Program-made: the position numbers and the translations under genes
Notes under the pieces: generated by a model
Told to the model about the DNA's origin: nothing
The model's database searches: none
What the model saw: only the letters and a program-made list of their open reading frames with translations
In this document: positions 18,947 to 26,331 of the stretch, piece after piece
Layout: the number at the start of each line of letters is the position of its first letter
Position numbering within the stretch: the stretch's first letter is position 1
NCBI GenBank assembly: GCA_963977415.1
Contig: CAXBOS010000010.1
Location: 1 to 64,000 of the forward strand
Direction: 5' to 3'
DNA length: 64,000 nucleotides
From: Croceimicrobium sp963977415
Lineage (GTDB): Bacteria > Bacteroidota > Bacteroidia > Flavobacteriales > Schleiferiaceae

Positions 18947-19492
18947 ATGAAAACACAGCAAAAGTTTTTGGAATTCAATGGAAAGAATATTGTCTTTCTA
19001 GATGTTGAAGGCACTTACTGAATTGCCTTAAGGCCGATTTGTGAAGCCTTAAACATCGACGTTCGCAGGTCTCGAGATTTGGCCAAAAATGACCCAATTT
19101 TAGGACCTGAGGTGTCTATACAGGCACTGCAGGTAGTCAAAAAAGGTCAAAAACAGCTAAGAAACATGACCTGCATACCAGAGAAATTCATTTACGGATG
19201 GATCTTTTCACTGCGTTCTGAGAGTGAGGAACTAACAAAATATAAGCGTACTTGCTACGATTTGCTTTTTGATCACTTCCATGGCACCATTACTAGCAGA
19301 AAGGAGCTCTTAATGCAGCGGCAGGAAATTGATGATCAGATTCATCACTTAAAAAAGTCTTTGAAGGAAGAAGACGCGAAGTTTAAGCAGCTGCAGCTTT
19401 TGCAGAGCAAACGTAAAACCCTCAGTACTCAGTTGAATACGATTGATAAGGAATTGGTGAAGCAACCAGAGCTCTTTAAGGACGAGGATTAA
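18947..19492 (+). pseudogene. P22 antirepressor-like gene interrupted by an in-frame TGA
   Basis: Reading from the ATG at 18947 gives MKTQQKFLEFNGKNIVFLD and reaches TGA at 19019-19021 (codon 25). The same frame then continues open to 19492 (IALRPICEALNIDVRRSRDL onward). The conserved Ant/P22_AR_N pattern, phospho-Tyr-like strand then V/I-x-x-x-PICEALGI, spans the stop, and W (TGG) would fit the TGA position. The C-terminal half is a coiled coil (about residues 125-170). Either the gene is dead, or a downstream TTG (19079) makes a shortened 137-residue protein, or the TGA is read through. Confidence 0.7.
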
Positions 19493-19507
19493 GGATGACG
19501 TAAACTT

Positions 19508-19533
19508 GAACGCCCACCATTTGGTGGGCGTTC
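19508..19533. terminator. Long perfect hairpin after the antirepressor
   Basis: GAACGCCCACCA pairs with TGGTGGGCGTTC through 12 perfect base pairs with a two-base loop. There is no following T run, so it may be a factor-assisted terminator or a protein-binding palindrome. It closes the early operon. Confidence 0.55.
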
Positions 19534-20032
19534 TGGTATCTAAAAATACAAAAAATGGGATTCATTTTATTGACCAGACGTTTTGAAAGGTATATTGAGG
19601 TTTCTAAATACAATTAAATAAAAAGCTAGAAATATAAACTGCTTGTAAAAAAGTACATTTACTGTTTATCGATTCTTCTACGATCTAGTGAAATTAGGAC
19701 TTAGCAAAATAAAGGAAGATAATTTCAGCATTTTTAACAATCTAAATATCGGCTTATTTTGTGAGTATTTTACCTAATTGAAGCTCTTTAGGATTTGTTT
19801 GTTCAATCATTTATATGTCTATTATTTAGGTTTTATGGATACCCAATTTGAAGATTAACAAATTTTTAATTAAAATTTATTGTGTCAAAATACTGTATAT
19901 CAAGTATATATGAGTTAATTTAGTGGAAATATGTTTCAAAAAATCTCATACATTACAAAAATTTAACATTCGAAAATAATCAATATGTGAATTTTTATTT
20001 TAGATTTGAATATCTTAATTTAAAAATTCGCT
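19534..20032. other. AT-rich intergenic stretch before the T9SS cassette
   Basis: About 500 bases of markedly AT-rich DNA with no supported gene separate the early operon from the T9SS cassette. It should contain the cassette's promoter; I could not single out one convincing element. The base composition resembles the following gene rather than the phage genes before it. Confidence 0.5.
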
Positions 20033-21565
20033 ATGAAAAAATTACTTTTTGTTAATCAGAAAAGCTGTAAATCGAGAGTACGCGCAAGAGTTGTCAAGGC
20101 TTTAGGCGTAGTTAGCTGTATTTTACTCTCTCAATACCTATCTGCTCAAGCTAATCCACCGGTTACCCCTGAATATATTATGGCATCCGGGCCCTATGCT
20201 AATGTCGAAAATACATGTGTAGATAAAGACCCAGTTACTGGAGCTCCTGGTTTTACAACTGTTGAAGTCTTTGCATGGGATGGAGATAGTCCTGCCATCG
20301 CGCAAACATGGAATTCAGGATCAGGCCTAGAAATTTTGGCTTTGCCCCCGGGAGCAGCAGACCCCGATATTCTTGTAGGCGATAATGGCCAATTTATATT
20401 AGTGGCCTATGAACTTGGTAATGATATTGTTCTTGATTTATTTCAAAATGTTATTGGCGGCGGTTCTTTAGCTTCTGCTGGTTCATCACATATCATTAAT
20501 GATGCATCTCATCCTAATTTAGATAAGCCCTCTTGTCAATTTAATGCAGGCCAATATGCTGTAGTATATGAGGATAATTCAGGTGTAAATGATCTTCTGC
20601 TTGCAACTGGATCATTTTTCCCGTTTTTCCTCCCACCGACTATTACAATTGTTCCTTCACAAAGTTTAGCTCCGGTTTCAGATATTTATGTTGATCGTGT
20701 TAATCCGGATGTCTTGTATATAGAGGAAGAAGTATACGTTACTGCAGCAGGGCGAAACACAAATTTGGGAGGTTTTTATGTAGATATCTTTTTTGTGCCT
20801 GTAGGACCAGGCCCCAATATAACGGGCTTAATAACTCCTGGTGGTCCTTTGGTAGGAACATCATCTCAAGTATTCCCCCGAATAGATGGATTTCAATTAA
20901 ATTCTCCAGGTTGCTATGAATACAGTTTAGTCTATGGTGATAATAACCTAATTTATAATGCTTATAGTAATACCAGTTTTGGTGTAGTAAGTCAAGTTGG
21001 GTCTTCCAATAATGAGCTACCAGCGGTTTCTTTTAGTGGAGATTTCCATGATATAATTTGGACGGCTACAGGACCAGGAGGTGCATATAATAATGAAATA
21101 ATTGGTTTAGGCGCTGCGGGTTGCGTAAAGGATCCTTTTTACAAGCAAGTCAATTCGGTTATTGGAGCTGGAACAATGAATTTGTATCCAAACATTTCAG
21201 GTACTTGTAATGCAACGAATAAGAAAGATTATGCAATGATATGGTGGGAACAGAATTCAGCAAATATTTATTACAAATATGCTAACGCGGGTACTACAAA
21301 TTATAAGAATGCAGGAAATACAGATGAAGCCGTAAATTCTAATGAAACAGATTTCCCGACTTTATTGTACAAGGATCAATTTAACTGGGATAGCGAGAAA
21401 CAATTAGAATTAGAAATTCGTAACTTGTCCGGTCAATTAATAGGACTTTACACCTTAAATGAATTTAAAGATAAATTAGGTAGCTTTAAAAATGGACTAT
21501 ATATCTTTAAAATTACTAATAAGTTAAATCAAACTCATAAAATTGAAAAAGTGTTAATCAAATAG
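20033..21565 (+). CDS. T9SS type A sorting-domain secreted protein carried by the prophage
   Basis: The 510-residue product has a basic N-terminus and hydrophobic signal (VVSCILLSQYLSAQA, cleavage near residue 41). A long beta-rich region, possibly a propeller, follows, and the C-terminus is of the T9SS type A kind (LEIRNLSGQLIGLY, then GLYIFKITN). No catalytic family is recognised. It is far more AT-rich than the flanking phage genes, and no phage structural role is apparent, so it looks like lysogenic-conversion cargo. Its stop overlaps the GTG start of the next gene (TAGTG), so the two are translated together. Confidence 0.7.
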   Translation: MKKLLFVNQKSCKSRVRARVVKALGVVSCILLSQYLSAQANPPVTPEYIMASGPYANVENTCVDKDPVTGAPGFTTVEVFAWDGDSPAIAQTWNSGSGLEILALPPGAADPDILVGDNGQFILVAYELGNDIVLDLFQNVIGGGSLASAGSSHIINDASHPNLDKPSCQFNAGQYAVVYEDNSGVNDLLLATGSFFPFFLPPTITIVPSQSLAPVSDIYVDRVNPDVLYIEEEVYVTAAGRNTNLGGFYVDIFFVPVGPGPNITGLITPGGPLVGTSSQVFPRIDGFQLNSPGCYEYSLVYGDNNLIYNAYSNTSFGVVSQVGSSNNELPAVSFSGDFHDIIWTATGPGGAYNNEIIGLGAAGCVKDPFYKQVNSVIGAGTMNLYPNISGTCNATNKKDYAMIWWEQNSANIYYKYANAGTTNYKNAGNTDEAVNSNETDFPTLLYKDQFNWDSEKQLELEIRNLSGQLIGLYTLNEFKDKLGSFKNGLYIFKITNKLNQTHKIEKVLIK

Positions 21566-23811
21566 TGAGAAAAAATTTTATCATACTTATCTTACTTAAG
21601 GTGGGCTTGCTTTCTGGGCAAGCCCACTTTTGGCCTTTTGGGCAAGGCTTAGGCTTGGACTTTAATCAAAATCCTCCACAATTAAGATCGGTACCTTGGC
21701 AAAGAAGCAGTACACCACAATTTCAATCTGATATGAATCAATGCTCGGTTTTTGAGGATGATTCGGGGCGGGTAGTACTATACTTTTTAAATGGAAAGTA
21801 TATGGATGCCAATGATGCTGTAATTTATTCGGTGCCCAATTACCATCGAGCACCCGAAGTGCTCTCAACACATTGGGGAAACATGGTAGGTTCAAAGCAG
21901 TCTAACTTTTATCTCTTCAATGACACTTTGTACCATACTTATACTTCTGGAGTATTGCCCGTGCCTTTCACTAATCCTATTTATGGTAGGACAAGTAACT
22001 TAAAGATTTTTCTTAGAAGGCTTGTTAATATTAATGGCACTTGGTCAATCAACCTTATCGATAGTTTTCCCAGAATAAATAATTCTGTGGATTTCCGAAA
22101 TATCTATAGTGTAGTTGATCATCATCCTGACTCTACAAAATATGTTTTATTTTCAAGTCTCAACAAATCGATGTTAAATATCCCTGGTACCTTTGAAGCC
22201 GCAGAGAAGAAGATTTTAACGATCACTCCCTCGGGGTTTGTTGAAGGCCCTGTTAATTTAACAACGGATTTGCTGTATACCTTATACCAATGCAGGGCAT
22301 ACTCAGACTTAACAGAATCTATTTACGCCTACCCTTCTAATGTGGGTCAGGTCAGGCATATTGTAAGATATGAGCCAATATTTTTAAGAGGAAATAATTC
22401 TTCCACAGTGGTGCCAAAAGACTCCATGCTTTTTTATTCCCCAAAGGATTCGATCATCACCTATACAAGCCCAAGAGTTTTTCGGATAGATCCGAGTCAA
22501 AGATATTTATTTGTGGCAATGATTTTGAAAGATGGAACACCTGGTTTTATTCATAGATTAACCAGATATGATTTATTAGCGGCTAACCAAACTGACTTTG
22601 AAGCGACCGCAGTTGATTTAGGTGCTCCTGCAAATTTGAAGGTGAATGATATGCAATTCGGGCCTGATGGAAATTTATATGTTTTATGGAGTGATAATCT
22701 CCAACGCACAAGCTCTAACCAAAATTGCGATAAAATTGGCCGCATCGTAAACCCTACCGCAGTAGACACCACTCAAATTTCGTGTACTGTAAATTTTCTA
22801 AGTACCCAGCCATGGCAGGCCTATTCTATGTTTCCAGATTTCACCAGTCGTCAACGCCAACACGGTACTTTTGAAATGCTTTATGCTTGCCAAGATAGTG
22901 TGCAATTTAGATTAGATTTTGGTCGCGGAGTAGATAGCGTAATATGGAACTTTGGCGAACCAGCATTAGGTGCGTCAAACACTTCCCAAGATCTCGATCC
23001 GGTGGTAGCTTATCCACAAGCGGGTACTTATTTTGTGCGAGTGGAACTGTGGTGGCGGGGAGAAGTATTGCATACGCTCTCCGATAGCGTTGAAGTTCTA
23101 CCAGTAATAGATTTTAGATTACCCGAGGACACTATTTTATGTGAAGGAGAAGAATTGCTGCTTGATGTCTCTCAAGATTTTAGTGTACAATACCACTGGA
23201 ATACGGGCGATACTACCGGACAGATTATAGTAGATAGCGCGGGGTGGTATCAAGTAGAACTCACCAATGCTTGCGGGCAAATGAGTGATAGTATTTGGGT
23301 AGATTATATTCCTGATCCTCAGGAGAGCTTACGCGATACTAGTCTTTGCGAGCAGGATTCGAACCTCTTGGTATCGCTTCCTTACAATGAAAACTACTTT
23401 TATCGCTGGAGCACAGGTGCAGATAGTTCGGCGATTAGTGTCAGCGATTCTGGGACTTATACGGTAACTTATGGCTCTTATTGCGATAGCATCACCGAAA
23501 GTTTTACTATTGAAAAGCGCCCTTGTTCTTGTGAGTTATTTATTCCCAATGCTTTTACTCCCAATGGCGATGGCTTAAACGATGAATTTATTATTGTTAG
23601 CCCTTGCGAAGAACTGGAATACGAGCTCTTGATTTTCAATCGCTGGGGAACATTGGTGTATGAGCAAAGCGAGGGAACGCCTAGTTGGGACGGTTACTAT
23701 AATGGTGAACTTACGCCAGGTGTATATGTGTATAAAATCAATTATCGCGGGCGATCTATGGATGGCGCAGTGGAGGGGAAAGAGAGTGGTAGCATTACCC
23801 TGTTAAGATAG
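21565..23811 (+). CDS. T9SS type B secreted protein, prophage copy of the host gene at 284-2533
   Basis: The 748-residue product begins with GTG, sharing one base with the preceding stop. Its signal peptide (FIILILLKVGLLSGQA) differs from the host copy only up to GLLSGQA, after which the two align end to end. Domain order is the same: unknown N-terminal region, PKD-like fold, Ig-like cysteine segments and gliding C-terminal sorting domain (FIPNAFTPNGDGLNDEF). The N-terminal part has diverged, but 22976-23573 is identical to host positions 1698-2295, then divergence resumes. This indicates recent recombination or gene conversion between prophage and host. Confidence 0.85.
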   Translation: MRKNFIILILLKVGLLSGQAHFWPFGQGLGLDFNQNPPQLRSVPWQRSSTPQFQSDMNQCSVFEDDSGRVVLYFLNGKYMDANDAVIYSVPNYHRAPEVLSTHWGNMVGSKQSNFYLFNDTLYHTYTSGVLPVPFTNPIYGRTSNLKIFLRRLVNINGTWSINLIDSFPRINNSVDFRNIYSVVDHHPDSTKYVLFSSLNKSMLNIPGTFEAAEKKILTITPSGFVEGPVNLTTDLLYTLYQCRAYSDLTESIYAYPSNVGQVRHIVRYEPIFLRGNNSSTVVPKDSMLFYSPKDSIITYTSPRVFRIDPSQRYLFVAMILKDGTPGFIHRLTRYDLLAANQTDFEATAVDLGAPANLKVNDMQFGPDGNLYVLWSDNLQRTSSNQNCDKIGRIVNPTAVDTTQISCTVNFLSTQPWQAYSMFPDFTSRQRQHGTFEMLYACQDSVQFRLDFGRGVDSVIWNFGEPALGASNTSQDLDPVVAYPQAGTYFVRVELWWRGEVLHTLSDSVEVLPVIDFRLPEDTILCEGEELLLDVSQDFSVQYHWNTGDTTGQIIVDSAGWYQVELTNACGQMSDSIWVDYIPDPQESLRDTSLCEQDSNLLVSLPYNENYFYRWSTGADSSAISVSDSGTYTVTYGSYCDSITESFTIEKRPCSCELFIPNAFTPNGDGLNDEFIIVSPCEELEYELLIFNRWGTLVYEQSEGTPSWDGYYNGELTPGVYVYKINYRGRSMDGAVEGKESGSITLLR

Positions 23812-23920
23812 AGCTATACTTATCAAAAAGCCAGTTTTCTTGACAAAGGGTAAAGGCGCTGAAACTATAGGATCGATTTTAAAGAAGTAGTGAGCTATGT
23901 AATATTTGAGGGGGATAAAA

Positions 23921-23950
23921 ATAGCCAGTAACAGAAGTGTTACTGGCTAT
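23921..23950 (+). terminator. Terminator of the prophage T9SS cassette
   Basis: ATAGCCAGTAACA pairs with TGTTACTGGCTAT (13 perfect pairs) around a GAAG loop. The trailing T run is weak. Confidence 0.65.
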
Positions 23951-24254
23951 CTTCATTCTATATGGTATTGTTACTTGGGACCGAATCCTGAGGAGGGTAG
24001 ATATAAATATACTACCTTCACCTCGTTAGTGAAGCGGTCTTGTAAATAAGTGATGTAGCATTGACGGACGCATCGGGGAATAAGGTCCTTTTCAGGATCG
24101 AGATCGCTTCACACCCTCTTTTATGTAAGGCTTAAAGCTTTTTTAGATTAAGGAAGCAAATAAAACTTTTCGAAGATGTTTATATTTCCAAGGTACGGCG
24201 CTTCAAGGTTTGACATTTCCATTATTTATACTTGTCTGATTATAACACTATCAA

Positions 24255-24283
24255 AAAAGCCCCAGCATTACGCTAGGGCTTTC
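24255..24283 (-). terminator. Terminator of the 24289-24693 gene
   Basis: On the minus strand AAAGCCCTAGC pairs with GCTGGGGCTTT and is followed by T residues, six bases beyond the stop codon. Confidence 0.75.
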
Positions 24284-24288
24284 ATCAA

Positions 24289-24693
24289 TTAAGCTTCAGC
24301 CATAGCGGCAATGGCTTCGTTATCTAGGCGCCTACGCTGCAATTCTTGCAGTTCGGCGCTTTGCCATTTATTTAAAAATTCCATTAAGCGCAGCATGCGA
24401 GTCATTTCTTGGTTATTAAAAAACTCTTCGCATCCTTCTTTCTCTTTCATCTGCGAAAGCTCGCAGAGGTAAAAGGTTAATTGCTTGCACAGCTCACTTA
24501 GATCTGTGTCTTGCAAATAGGCCATGGCCTCAATAGTATCCTGGTTTAAATCAACCTCATGGTGTTTAAGCCAGGTTAAGACTTGATAGTCTCGAGAGCC
24601 TTCGAGGTAGATTTCTCCTTTGCGCAGCTGCTCTATAAGGCGGCGCTCCTCTGCCGTAAACTTTACGGTCTTTTCTTGTTTTCCGTTTAGCAT
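24289..24693 (-). CDS. Small acidic helical protein, paralogue 1, behind a structured leader
   Basis: The 134-residue protein is all-helical and acidic, with no recognised family. A second copy is encoded at 41033-41440 in the same prophage; shared segments include DSIEAMAYLQD/DTIEAMAYLQD, TFYLCELS/TYYLCELS and RLMEFLNKW/RLMEFISKW. Its first codons (ATG CTA AAC GGA A) are the third copy of a repeat whose other two copies flank the leader. It is monocistronic with its own terminator. Possible roles include a lysogeny-expressed regulator or exclusion protein, but none is shown. Confidence 0.65.
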   Translation of the reverse strand: MLNGKQEKTVKFTAEERRLIEQLRKGEIYLEGSRDYQVLTWLKHHEVDLNQDTIEAMAYLQDTDLSELCKQLTFYLCELSQMKEKEGCEEFFNNQEMTRMLRLMEFLNKWQSAELQELQRRRLDNEAIAAMAEA

Positions 24694-24841
24694 TATTGGA
24701 AAATTTAAAAGTTAAAAAAGTCCAGGGTGTGCTAAACGGAATCGGCGAACCGAGATCGCGGACAGCCTTCAATATATAACTACCCCACCCTGGGTTATCT
24801 TAAGTGCGATATTATTGCGGATCATCGCGATTCCGTTTAGC
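24694..24841 (-). ncRNA. Structured leader RNA, copy 1 (candidate start-codon-masking pseudoknot switch)
   Basis: In transcript order the leader shows: strand S1 (GCTAAACGGAATCG, 24841-24828); a hairpin GCGAT/ATCGC (24828-24824 with 24810-24806); CCAGGGTG (24793-24786); a hairpin TCGG-UUCG-CCGA (24753-24742); strand S' (CGATTCCGTTTAGC, 24744-24731), perfectly complementary to S1; and CACCCTGG (24729-24722), complementary to the earlier CCAGGGTG. S1:S' and CCAGGGTG:CACCCTGG interleave, giving a pseudoknot. S' can also pair with the 11 nt beginning at the G of the start codon. Folding is my reading of complementarity, supported by the second copy at 41441-41592. Confidence 0.65.
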
Positions 24842-24876
24842 GTTGCTAATTTCAAGAATGTAGATTAATAAATAGA

Positions 24877-24921
24877 TTGACAATTGGTTATAATTTAATA
24901 TACAATTGTAATAATTGTCAA
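24877..24921. promoter_or_regulatory. TTGACAA / TTGTCAA half-sites upstream of leader copy 1
   Basis: TTGACAA (24877-24883) and TTGTCAA (24915-24921) match the arms of the immunity operator but are widely spaced and reversed in order. They may be repressor half-sites or a -35-like element. Comparable half-sites lie upstream of leader copy 2. Confidence 0.35.
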
Positions 24922-24949
24922 GTTGGGGTGGGAGTGTAGATATGTATAA

Positions 24950-24980
24950 AAAAAGCCCTAGCGGGTGGCTAGGGCTTGGG
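24950..24980 (-). terminator. Terminator of the 25027-26107 operon
   Basis: On the minus strand AAGCCCTAGC pairs with GCTAGGGCTT and is followed by a run of seven T. Confidence 0.8.
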
Positions 24981-25026
24981 GGTAAATTTTATTTAGGCTA
25001 AATAACAGCTTGAGAGTAATGCTTTA

Positions 25027-25230
25027 CTAAGTGTTGAATAAAACTGGTTGTGCAGTGTGGGACTCAGCAGTCGTGTTTAAATTATTGCCTCGTCTCATTG
25101 CAATGCCTCGCTCTACAAGTGCTTCAAATTCATTGTTTGTTTTTTCATAGGCCTTAATAGTTGGGTTGTTTTCAAACTTGCTTTTAAGACTTTTAACGCA
25201 AAGTTTTAAATTATTTTCTATTGACTCCAT
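25027..25230 (-). CDS. Small helical protein downstream of Clp-fold protease
   Basis: I place the start at the ATG on 25230 (MESIENNLKL), one base after the end of the upstream gene; a longer open frame to 25284 would overlap that gene. The 67-residue product is charged and helical with no known domain. Its tight linkage suggests a partner or modulator of the Clp-fold protein. Confidence 0.5.
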   Translation of the reverse strand: MESIENNLKLCVKSLKSKFENNPTIKAYEKTNNEFEALVERGIAMRRGNNLNTTAESHTAQPVLFNT

Positions 25231-25231
25231 G

Positions 25232-26107
25232 TTATATATAGTTACGTGTGTGTATAAAGTTACGAAATCGTCGACTTGCAACATAATCAGATACTAATTC
25301 ATAATAATCTCTAATTAAGGTTCTTCTTTCTAGATTGTTACTGTAGTCGTCTATTTCTAGTCTAAGTTCTTTTAAAGCTTCAATGTTTATGGGCCTTCCA
25401 TGCGATTTCCATTTATTGTTATTACTAAGGTGGTCTGCAATTTCTTTTGCTCTAGCTATTTTTTCCTCTTCAGTAACAGCAGAGTTAAGTTTATCAACGT
25501 CTGTTCTGTGTGTGTTCCAGTTTTTGAACTTGAATTTGACAAGCCAACGTTCGAGTAAATCAATCGTTAAATCTTTAGCTTGTTCATATCCTCTTAATTC
25601 AGCAAGATCAAAATCTTTCAAAATCATAAACTCAGCTTGAGATAAAGTATTGTTTTGAGCTTTTAAAAGTAACTCATTAATTTTATCCAAGTAACCTAAA
25701 GCAGCAACTAAGCGTCCTTCGCGATTTTGAACTTGAGGGTCAATAGGGCCTAATACAGAAAAGTAATCCATGTGTATGCTGTCTCCACTCATACAAAAAA
25801 TCGTACCCGCGCTATATGCATAATCAGGAACAACGAAATTAACTTCATTGTAATGATTCCGGAGGATATTTACATAACGTTCAACTACTCCAGCACTTCC
25901 ACCACCAGTTGTCAAGACAATAAATATTCGCTCCCTTTTATCAGGATCATTCCCTAATTCCTCAACTATTTTCAAGAAAACATTTTCCCCTCCTTCAAAG
26001 GGTCCGAAATAGGTCAAAACATCTGCTTGAAAATGATCTTCAAGACCGAGGAGTTTTTCCTGAAGAAGCTTATGTATTTTGCCGTCTAAAACTGGTTTCA
26101 TGTGCAA
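25232..26107 (-). CDS. Clp-fold serine protease-like protein (SDH proteinase/SppA type)
   Basis: The 291-residue protein carries the Clp/crotonase-fold signatures of the serine dehydrogenase proteinase family: a first strand-turn (FIVLTTGGGSAGVVERYVNIL, oxyanion glycines) and a nucleophile segment (YAYSAGTIFCMSGDSI, Ser in YSAGT). Next comes SVLGPIDPQVQNREG, and the C-terminal helical region ends in a basic tail. No signal peptide or membrane anchor is seen, so action is cytoplasmic. It is AT-rich like the neighbouring minus-strand genes, is not a structural phage gene and is likely accessory cargo. The phage prohead protease is a separate gene at 34772. Confidence 0.7.
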   Translation of the reverse strand: MHMKPVLDGKIHKLLQEKLLGLEDHFQADVLTYFGPFEGGENVFLKIVEELGNDPDKRERIFIVLTTGGGSAGVVERYVNILRNHYNEVNFVVPDYAYSAGTIFCMSGDSIHMDYFSVLGPIDPQVQNREGRLVAALGYLDKINELLLKAQNNTLSQAEFMILKDFDLAELRGYEQAKDLTIDLLERWLVKFKFKNWNTHRTDVDKLNSAVTEEEKIARAKEIADHLSNNNKWKSHGRPINIEALKELRLEIDDYSNNLERRTLIRDYYELVSDYVASRRFRNFIHTRNYI

Positions 26108-26331
26108 TTGGTTTAATTCCTAATACCTTCTATAGGTTTTGCATAGGTTTGATTTAAATATGCCCCTCCAGTCATTTAGCGAAGATCAATAAAATCCTAG
26201 TCTCAATGAATTGACAAATAGCTATTTTTAATTAAACAAAAGTCAATAATAGCTGGGTGGGTATTTTGTTTTTTCTAAGTAACTCGGATAGGTTACAGAA
26301 AATATTTTTAGGCTAAATATTTGGATTACTT

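Larger units (their letters stand above)
23812..24288. other. Intergenic stretch after the T9SS cassette
   Basis: These 477 bases hold two terminator hairpins facing each other (23921-23950 for the plus-strand cassette and 24255-24283 for the minus-strand gene) and a GC-richer central part (about 23980-24120) with short inverted repeats. I see no supported gene in it. Confidence 0.5.

Noticed and set aside
23980..24120. Structured RNA in the gene-free stretch after the T9SS cassette
   Set aside because: Short inverted repeats (GAAGCG/CGCTTC) and a GGTCCTTTTC near-match to the late box exist, but no consistent fold or downstream plus-strand gene supports a feature.
24722..24841. Inverted repeats around leader copies read as a retron or miniature transposon
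   Set aside because: No reverse transcriptase is present. The two loci have different repeat sequences, and the third copy sits at the start codon, which a transposon would not explain.
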